From Argopecten irradians (Eukaryota > Mollusca > Bivalvia > Pectinida > Pectinidae), in assembly GCF_041381155.1 (NCBI RefSeq), contig NC_091137.1, positions 21,125,655 through 21,189,654 of the forward strand: DNA of 64,000 nt, written 5' to 3'. Below the pieces are notes generated by a model. It was not told the DNA's origin. It was given only the letters and a program-made list of their open reading frames with translations, and searched no databases. Positions 12,225-21,400 of the stretch are shown in pieces; the first letter of the stretch is position 1, and each line of letters opens with the position of its first letter. The translations under genes were made by a program, and so were the position numbers.

Positions 12225-12428
12225 ATGTGGACAATCAACGAATTGATCAGCCCTCTTTATTTACTTGGAGCACTGATTACAGTATTTGTTGGGGCCAAAC
12301 CAACACCTAGTACGTCTTTGCTGGACCTCTTGGTATTACAGAAGACCGATGCTGAGTTAACATGTTTTAGGTATATGCTGGACGGGACTCGTGGTAGTCT
12401 TGTAAATTTACTTATGCTGAATTGTTAA
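12225..12428 (+). CDS. Possible first exon of a small secreted protein
   Basis: A 67-codon ORF opens with a good signal-peptide profile: a short polar start, a hydrophobic core (PLYLLGALITVFVG), and a small-residue cleavage region before KPTPSTS. A TATATATAG lies about 140 bp upstream. The ORF could end at 12428, or splice at a GTATAT donor after 12370, leaving a 48-residue first exon. I do not recognise the product, and no second exon could be paired because repeats follow at once. Chance is a real alternative for an ORF of this size. Confidence 0.3.
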   Translation: MWTINELISPLYLLGALITVFVGAKPTPSTSLLDLLVLQKTDAELTCFRYMLDGTRGSLVNLLMLNC

Positions 12429-12454
12429 GAATTTGTTGAACACTTTGATTATTG

Positions 12455-12650
12455 ATTATATTAAAGCCCTATTAACAGCCAGGGTCATGTAAGGATGGTC
12501 TCCCATGTATGCAGTGTCTCGTATGTGTGATGACACTTTTAGTCGCCTATAACGATAGGGGCAGCAGGTACAAATATAACGCCCTACCTGAAGAGCCATT
12601 TGTCGAACACCATATCCGTACCAGAAAACCTATATTGAGCTATTAGTATT
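12455..12650 (-). repeat. Dispersed repeat family A, internally deleted copy
   Basis: It shares the terminal block CCTATTAACAGCCAGGGTCA and 'ggtctcccatgtatgcagtg' with the copy at 28990. It also shares 'taggggcagcaggtac' with the copy at 49270 (reverse complement). The middle present in the other copies is missing. Confidence 0.6.
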
Positions 12651-12825
12651 TAAGAACATCTAGGTGGAGTTGGTGTGTTTATGTAACCCCTGGATTTTCC
12701 AGAATACTTTTGTTGAGGTGTAAGTCTTTGTCCCATGGGTATTCTTGGAAAAACACCTATGCTGAGCGACTCCACCTCCAAACTAATGTTGTAATCCTCG
12801 AATATAAAGGTAAATGTAACATGTA

Positions 12826-13915
12826 CAGGGTGTTCCAAAAACATGTCCCGAGTTTGACACTTTACAAAAAATGTTTTAATAGGCGGAAGGATTTGATGTA
12901 TACATCATAAGAAAGGTAATGATCTACTCTGTACAACGATATATAACAAAACGGAAAAATATCTTTTTTAACTACTTATATTGAAATTCATGTGAAAGAC
13001 GTATTTCGCTAATTTTGCAATTTGTTCAACAAACTGGTACCTTTCAGTCAAAGAATGTGTTCGAGGTGTCCGCCCTTCTTTTCAATTACATGCTGAATTC
13101 TATCCCTGAAATTCCTCACCACCTCCCTGCATGTGTCTGCCCGGATGGTCCTGATTTCTCTGATAACAGCAGTTTTTAGTTTTTGGAGATTAGATTGAGG
13201 AGGAGTGTAAACACGGTCCTTGAGATAGTCGCAAAGGTAGAAATCTAACGGGTTCAGGTCTGGAGAATGAGGGGCCACTCAATGTCAGTACGCAATTATA
13301 TTAGTCTATTACCGAAAGTGTCTGCTAGCCAGGTCAACACTTGGTTTGCTGTGTTGGGTGCCGCCCCATCTTGTTGATACCACACATCGTTAAGTTCGTG
13401 TCCTTTTCTCCTCAGTGTTGGTTTAAACCTCTTGCTGAGGATTTGATCGATCCGACGGCACAGTAGCCATGTTCTGCTTGTTCACTTTGGCACTCAATGT
13501 GAAGTGAGCCTCATCTGAAAACCACACACTCTCCAAAATGTCGTCGTGTTCCAGCACCCAGTTCGTGAATCTTAATCTCGACGCAATATCGCTTTCTTTC
13601 AGGTGTTGCATTACAGATATTTTATATGGTGTCAATTTGAGATAGAATTTCAGAATCCTTTGCGCTGATGATTTACTTGGATGTTGGTTCATGTCAGATA
13701 GTACCTTTCTGATAGACCTTTGTGGTGTTTCCTCTATAATGGTCTGTACTTGACTGATGTTCTCGTCGCACCTAGCACTCCTTCGTCTACCACTACTTCC
13801 TTTCCTGCGATCGGTAACACATCCATGAACTTCAAATTTTGATACATTTCTGTAAATCTGCTTCCAGGAGATGGCCTGCATACCTGGGTGACGTTTTCTT
13901 AACATTTCTTAACAT
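12826..13915 (-). mobile_element. Tc1/mariner-family DNA transposon, truncated and frame-disrupted
   Basis: The minus strand encodes transposase pieces. 13905-13423 carries the N-terminal helix-turn-helix region and the first catalytic block, FSDEAHFTLSA. The sequence near 13380-13290 reads WYQQDGAAPNTANQ, the second catalytic Asp. 13278-13048 reads APHSPDLNPLDFYLC through the C-terminus LEHIL. The pieces lie in more than one frame, so at least one or two frame breaks are present. A terminal inverted repeat, CAGGGTGTTCCAAAAACATG, is seen at 12826 beyond the 3' end. No matching end occurs near 13915-13960, so the 5' end and the start codon are lost. The element lies just downstream of the SH2-adaptor gene. 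Confidence 0.88.
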
Positions 13916-14121
13916 TTCATTTACTAAAGTTGGGGATTTTCCGGTCGCATAATAAGTTCAATGAAACGTACACTTTAATAAAAAACAAAATTAATATTAA
14001 TGATGAACTGATTTAGCGATATAAAATAAAGAAATTATTTGAGCTTAACAATTATTATTGTCATTTAAATATATCTGAGAAACGATTAGTTAATAGAATA
14101 TGCATTGATAGTGGCGAAGCT

Positions 14122-17100
14122 TTAGAGATGGGTTTGACAGGGTGGTGGCATTTTGAAAGCATTTCCCAGCGACATATTCTGGTTTGGTAGTTTTTTCTTC
14201 TTGCTGTAGCACTTAATCAGCTTACAAAGACATGCGAATGACTGGAATATAGAAACAAGGAATATTTCAGGTTTAATCTATTATATATCCTGACTAGCAT
14301 AACTGAAATCGGTTCTTTAATCTTTGAAGTGAAAATAACCACCATATTTACCAACAATGTCCCTCCTAGGTAATCTTTATCTTTTTACAGGTCTACTTGA
14401 GATTAGTTTATATAACGTTGACATGGTCCATGGGATCATATCAACCTACAGTTTGACATGTAGACTTATTGTTTAATTTGCTATCCTGATTTAAGACGAA
14501 TCCCCATAGCGACAGTATCATAGACCTACCTTACTGCTGGACGTATCGATGGCGATCTTCCCTCCTTTCATCTTGTTGATTGGAAATGAATACGTTCTGT
14601 CGTGAATTCGTACATGAAGGCAGTAAGTTTGCATCGGTTGTCTCACTGCTGAACTCACCAGCCAGTTACCATCCTAGGAGACGGAACAGTTGCTTCTTGT
14701 TACGTATAATGGACTTTACTTCTCCGTCATAATTGTAAAAAAGGGAAATACATCAGAAGCCTCTTTAACACTGATTACAAAGTATTTAATGTCATTTTGA
14801 CGAAAATCCAACTGCCATCCCATATGAGTAAGATTGTGTTGTGTTATATTGCAGTTGAACCAATAGTGGCTAAAGTTTCATTTCTCTGTATGTTAGGTAA
14901 CTATAACACGTTCTCATCCCTTTGGAGAAATCCGATACCCTAAGTTGTTCTTTCAAAAACAGTTTTCATACAAGATACATAAGGAGAAAAACTTATGTTT
15001 GTTTGCCTATTTGGACTTCAGAAGAAGACTGTCGACCTTAAAACTTAATAGGTTAAAAAATAGGATTAAGTTATGTAAGACAATAACATTACCTCCCCTT
15101 CATGTTCTAGTATTGATTTGGCTTCATCTATGGCCCGTTCGTCGTGCACCGAGAAGAAACCTTCCACATCACACTGGTGGCTGCCATTCTGCGGTTTATT
15201 TAGGGTAGAGAGACTTGCCCGTATCCAGGAAGAGCGTCTTACATCTGGGGTGGATTGTGACATTGTCCATCCTGGTGAGAACGATTAAGTATAAGAGTGG
15301 TACAACAGCAGGACTAGAGTGTAATTTGGGCAAAGTGATGTAAACGTGAGGTACAACAGTAGGACTAAAGTGTAATATAGACAAAGTGATGTAAACGTGA
15401 GGTACATCAGTAGGACTAGAGTGTAATATAGACAAAGTGATGTAAACGTGAGGTACAACAGTAGGACTAGAGTGTAATATAGACAAAGTGATGTAAACGT
15501 GAGGTACAACAGTAGGACTAGAGTGTAATATAGACAAAGTGATGTAAACGTGAGGTACAACAGTAGGACTAGAGTGTAATATAGACAAAGAGATATAAAC
15601 GTGAGGTACAACAGTAGGACTAGAGTGTAATATGGACAAAGTGATATAAACGTGAGGTACCACAGTAGGACTAGAGTGTAATATGGACAAAGTGATATAA
15701 ACGTGAGGTACAACAGTAGGACTAGAGTGTAATATGGACAAAGTGATATAAACGTGAGGTACAACAGTAGGACTAGAGTGTAATATAGACAAAGTGATGT
15801 AAACGTGAGGTACAACAGTAGGACTAGAGTGTAATATAGACAAAGTGATGTAAACGTGAGGTACAACAGTAGGACTAGAGTGTAATATGGACAAAGTGAT
15901 GTAAACGTGAGGTACAACAGTAGGACTAGAGTGTAATATGGACAAAGTGATATAAACGTGAGGTACAACAGTAGGACTAGAGTGTAATATAGACAAAGTG
16001 ATGTAAACGTGAGGTACAACAGTAGGACTAGAGTGTAATATGGACAAAGTGATATAAACGTGAGGTACAACAGTAGGACTAGAGTGTAATATGGACAAAG
16101 TGATATAAACGTGAGGTACAACAGTAGGACTAGAGTGTAATATGGACAAAGTGATATAAACGTGAGGTACAACAGTAGGACTAGAGTGTAATATAGACAA
16201 AGTGGTATAAACGTGATGTACAACAGTAGGACTAGAGTGTAATATGGACAAAGTGATGTAAACGTGAGTGTACAACAGTAGGACTAGAGTGTAATATTGA
16301 CAAAGTGATATAAACGTGATGTACAACAGTAGGACTAGAGTGTAATATGGACAAAGTGATATAAACGTGAGGTACAACAGTAGGACTAGAGTGTAATATG
16401 GACAAAGTGATATAAACGTGATGTACAACAGTAGGACTAGAGTGTAATATAGACAAAGTGGTATAAACGTGATGTACAACAGTAGGACTAGAGTGTAATA
16501 TAGACAAAGTGGTATAAACGTGATGTACAACAGTAGGACTAGAGTGTAATATGGACAAAGTGATGTAAACGTGATGTACAACAGTAGGACTAGAGTGTAA
16601 TATTGACAAAGTGATGTAAACGTGAGGTACAACAGTAGGACTAGAGTGTAATATAGACAAAGTGATATAAACGTGATGTACAACAGTAGGACTAGAGTGT
16701 AATATGGACAAAGTGATGTAAACGTGATGTACAACAGTAGGACTAGAGTGTTATATTGACAAAGTGATGTAAACGTGAGGTACAACAGTAGGACTAGAGC
16801 TTTATATTGACAAAGTGATATAAACGTGATGTACAACAGTAGGACTAGAGTGTAATATGACAAAGTGATATAAACGTGATGTACAACAGTAGGACTAGAG
16901 TGTAATATGGACAAAGTGATATAAACGTGAGGTACAACAGTAGGACTAGAGTGTAATATGGACAAAGTGATATAAACGTGAGGTACAACAGTAGGACTAG
17001 AGTGTAATATGGACAAAGTGATATAAACGTGAGGTACAACAGTAGGACTAGAGTGTAATATGGACAAAGTGATATAAACGTGAGGTACAACAGTAGGACT

Positions 17101-18357
17101 AGAGTGTAATATGGACAAAGTGATATAAACGTGAGGTACAACAGTAGGACTAGAGTGTAATATGGACAAAGTGATATAAACGTGATGTACAACAGTAGGA
17201 CTAGAGTGTAATATGGACAAAGTGATGTAAACGTGATGTACAACAGTAGGACTAGAGTGTAATATAGACAAAGTGATGTAAACGTGATGTACAACAGTAG
17301 GACTAGAGTGTAATATGGACAAAGTGATATAAACGTGAGGTACAACAGTAGGACTAGAGTGTAATATGGACAAAGTGATATAAACGTGAGGTACAACAGT
17401 AGGACTAGAGTGTAATATGGACAAAGTGATATATAAACGTGAGGTACAACAGTAGGACTAGAGTGTAATATGGACAAAGTGATATAAACGTGAGGTACAA
17501 CAGTAGGACTAGAGTGTAATATGGACAAAGTGATGTAAACGTGAGGTACAACAGTAGGACTAGAGTGTTATATTGACAAAGTGATATAAACGTGATGTAC
17601 AACAGTAGGACTAGAGTGTAATATGGACAAAGTGATATAAACGTGAGGTACAACAGTAGGACTAGAGTGTAATATAGACAAAGTGATATAAACGTGATGT
17701 ACAACAGTAGGACTAGAGTGTAATATGGACAAAGTGATATAAACGTGAGGTACAGCAGTAGGACTAGAGTGTAATATGGACAAAGTGATATAAACGTGAG
17801 GTACAACAGTAGGACTAGAGTGTAATATGGACAAAGTGATGTAAACGTGAGTTACAACAGTAGGACTAGAGTGTAATATAGACAAAGTGATGTAAACGTG
17901 AGGTACAACAGTAGGACTAGAGTGTAATATGGACAAAGTGATGTAAACGTGAGGTACAACAGTAGGACTAGAGTGTAATATGGACAAAGTGATGTAAACG
18001 TGAGGTACAACAGTAGGACTAGAGTGTAATATGGACAAAGTGATGTAAACGTGAGGTACAGCAGTAGGACTAGAGTGTAATATGGACAAAGTGATGTAAA
18101 CGTGAGGTACAACAGTAGGACTAGAGTGTAATATGGACAAAGTGATGTAAACGTGAGGTACAACAGTAGGACTACAGTGTAATAAAGACAAAGCTACGTA
18201 AATCCTAGAGATAATGAGTAAAACAGTAGGACTAGCGTGTGATATGGATAATGTGATGTAAATCCTAGGTGTACAGCAATATGACCAGGTTTTTTTGGAC
18301 TGTAATATAGTCAATTCCTCAAGAAATGATTTCTTTCATAAAGTAATTGTAGTGGTA

Positions 18358-18405
<48 letters not shown>

Positions 18406-21400
18406 TATAATATGATGATCATGATCATTATGATGATGATAGTGTCGTCATCATCTCATTCCATTTGACATACCTTTTTGAAAACTCGGGCCTTCATGGA
18501 CGGCATCCTGTGTAAACAAATCAAATATCGAGGCTTTAGTTAAAGTGAGAAACAAAAGGTTCCAACAATATTGTAATATGTATTATAAAATCATTCAAAC
18601 CGGTTTTCTGTCAATTCATTCTAAAATCTTTTACTTTTATTATAAGAACATTCTTTCAATCTCACATAATTTAATATTTCTTCAGTGGAATCGACTAAAT
18701 TCATGGTTGTTACACATAATGCTATTTTTAAATGTATTAAGCGTCGAGCATTATGTAAGGAACAGATATAACTAAACCAATTTTGAAAATGTTATCTCAT
18801 CAGTCATGCCTGAAATGATTTCGACAGATACATTCATTGTATTGTTTGAACCTCGGTAATAAAAATAGAATTTAAAAAAATAATGAAATAGAAGCTGATC
18901 TTCGACAATGACGAGGGTTTTCGATCGTTATATAATCATTTATCTGCATGCGTTTTTCTTCTTATCTATTTTATCACTCCACTTTTTTATGTATTAGCAA
19001 CGGTTATGAAAAGCCGAATACTTTGATTATGACTGGTTGTAATATTATGATTACTGGTAAATGATTAGCAAGAGTGTGAATAAGCGTTATTACAGTAAAA
19101 AGATCATCAGAGAATGTGGTATATTGATCAGAAGCATAAATCCATAGTACTACCAAAAATACAAAAGTATAGAAAGCGAGTTAATTTCGGATTCGCTTGG
19201 TAGAACACTGCTTAATTTCTCAAAATATATCCACTTTTTTTTATTGAATTCGTAACATATAATTAAAAGACAAATGACTAGGTCTATGTAAAACATATGA
19301 TTCGATATAAAGACTGACATGCCAGTTTTCTGTATCATTTTCATTTGGGTAATGCTGTACATAAGAAAGGTCATTCTAATTCAACTGTATTGCTTACGTT
19401 TCAATTTATGAGATGACATTAAACGAAGACACTTATTCTTTTATTTTTCATAATTAGTTGTTTAGATAACAAAACAAATCGACAGCAATATTATAATATC
19501 TAATAATCAAATTTGTCAGTAGATAGTGCGTATGTAATAAAATTCATGTAATTACATAATTATGTAAGTAGAAATGCAGATCACAAACCAGTGCGTATTT
19601 GTTATTATGATGTAAACGTCGCGTGCTACTTATACCAGCCATATTGACACACATTACATACCATCGTATAACTCAGTTCTGAATAAGACGGAGTAAAATT
19701 ACTAGATGTATTGCAAAATTGTAAAGGAAACTTAATAGCAATACAGATATAACACAAACTTAAAAAATGGTCCGTTTTATTTGATGTATTTAAGAACAAA
19801 CCAAGAATTTATCTACAACGATACTAAATAATTCTTACTTAAATGTTTTCATGACTCAAATATATTAGCCACTAATCAAATAGAAACTATTGTTACATAG
19901 AAATATCGCTGATTTCTAATATATTAGTATTGGAAATGACAACCATATGGTAACAATATTCTCGACATGGCTGACTGACAATTCAAAATACTATATAAAA
20001 ATGAAAGCCGTTCTATCCCCGTGGATTAGGTGTATTATTTTTTATTTACAAGATCACACAAACTTGTATAATATGAAGCTTATATCAAGGTTCACAGATA
20101 AAACATTGATAGTACTTAAGTGATACAACCATACCAAAGTTCTTCTGAATGAAGTTGGATTTTTAAGATCTACACTGAGTGAGACATAAACATATGTATA
20201 CAATATACAATTACTTACTTTCTTGACGATTCACATTCTCCATTGATATACTATGTACTACAAATCTATCATTTGGTCTGGTCATATAGATTGGGTTATC
20301 TACAGAGTGGGCTTCAACCTTTGAGGTTGTCCCAGCTGCTCCATCTTCAGACAACTTCAAAATATTTTCCTCATTAGCACGGCTTGCCCCCCTGTCATCA
20401 TTTTTATAAAGAGATTCCTTGTCATTATTGTCAGATTCTGCCACTCGTTCTGTTGTTGCGTCAATTACTCGTGCAATTGTCGGATAATTGGTGGCATGGG
20501 ATTTCGTGTGACTGTCATACGTGTTCTCTGGCAAACCAAGCACCGGCGTCAAAACTTGTTCTGAGGCCGAAACAGTCGACGGCTTCAGCTCACCTTCCCA
20601 GCACTGGTTGGAGCCAGGCAGGGTCAGATGAACATCAAAGGTATTCAAAGGCTAGAAAAAGTCATACGAGAGAACGAGTGAGGAGTGGTATTTAATTAAT
20701 TTGTGTGCTGATGAGTCTTAGCTTTAGAGCCAACAACAGTTATGATTATCCTAAAATAACCCAGCTGTAAAACATTGTTTTAACACTTACTGTTTCTATT
20801 TTTGTGAGGCTCTTACGTTTGTGTATTGACAAAGGTTTATGCGTGTGCAGTTGAAGACAGAATGTAAAAGTACCACCAATAAAAGAAAGAAAAAAGAATT
20901 TATTTTTTGGTGAATAACTTGTGTGTTATTATCACATACTGTCATACAAAAATAAACTTGATTCAAACACAAAATCGAATACTTACACCATCCGGAGATT
21001 GTCGTGGCTGAATTGTTATCTTTGGAGTATTGCCCTCCGCTCCTAAACAAAACTTATTGGTTTCAGAAAGAATGTTGACAATTAATTTTAATTACATGTA
21101 TTTTATATATGCGTTTAGAAGTAATATAGTGTTTTCACCATTAGGGATGGTGCATGTGTGGGTGTGATGGTGAGTGAGTGAGTGTTAGGGTGTGTGTGTA
21201 TGCGTGTGATGGTGTGCGTGAGGGTGAGATGGCTAGTGTGGGTGAGTGTGAGTGTGTGTATTGGTGTGTGTGTGTCGGTGTGACAATTTTCTTTTTACTT
21301 AGCGTTATCCAACAGAGAATGAGGGATCTGCGATAATTACAAAACTATTGCCTTTGATATTATTGCATTTTTCACCAGTTTCCGACTAGGGATTGATCGT

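Noticed and set aside
15196-17424. 742-codon minus-strand ORF with a 17-residue repeat, and overlapping 312-, 248- and 227-codon ORFs
   Set aside because: All derive from the 51-bp minisatellite. Several frames are open together, there is no unique sequence, and the frame into exon 6 is wrong.
15290-18285. CRISPR-like regular array
   Set aside because: The units are contiguous with no unique spacers, and the genome is an animal one.
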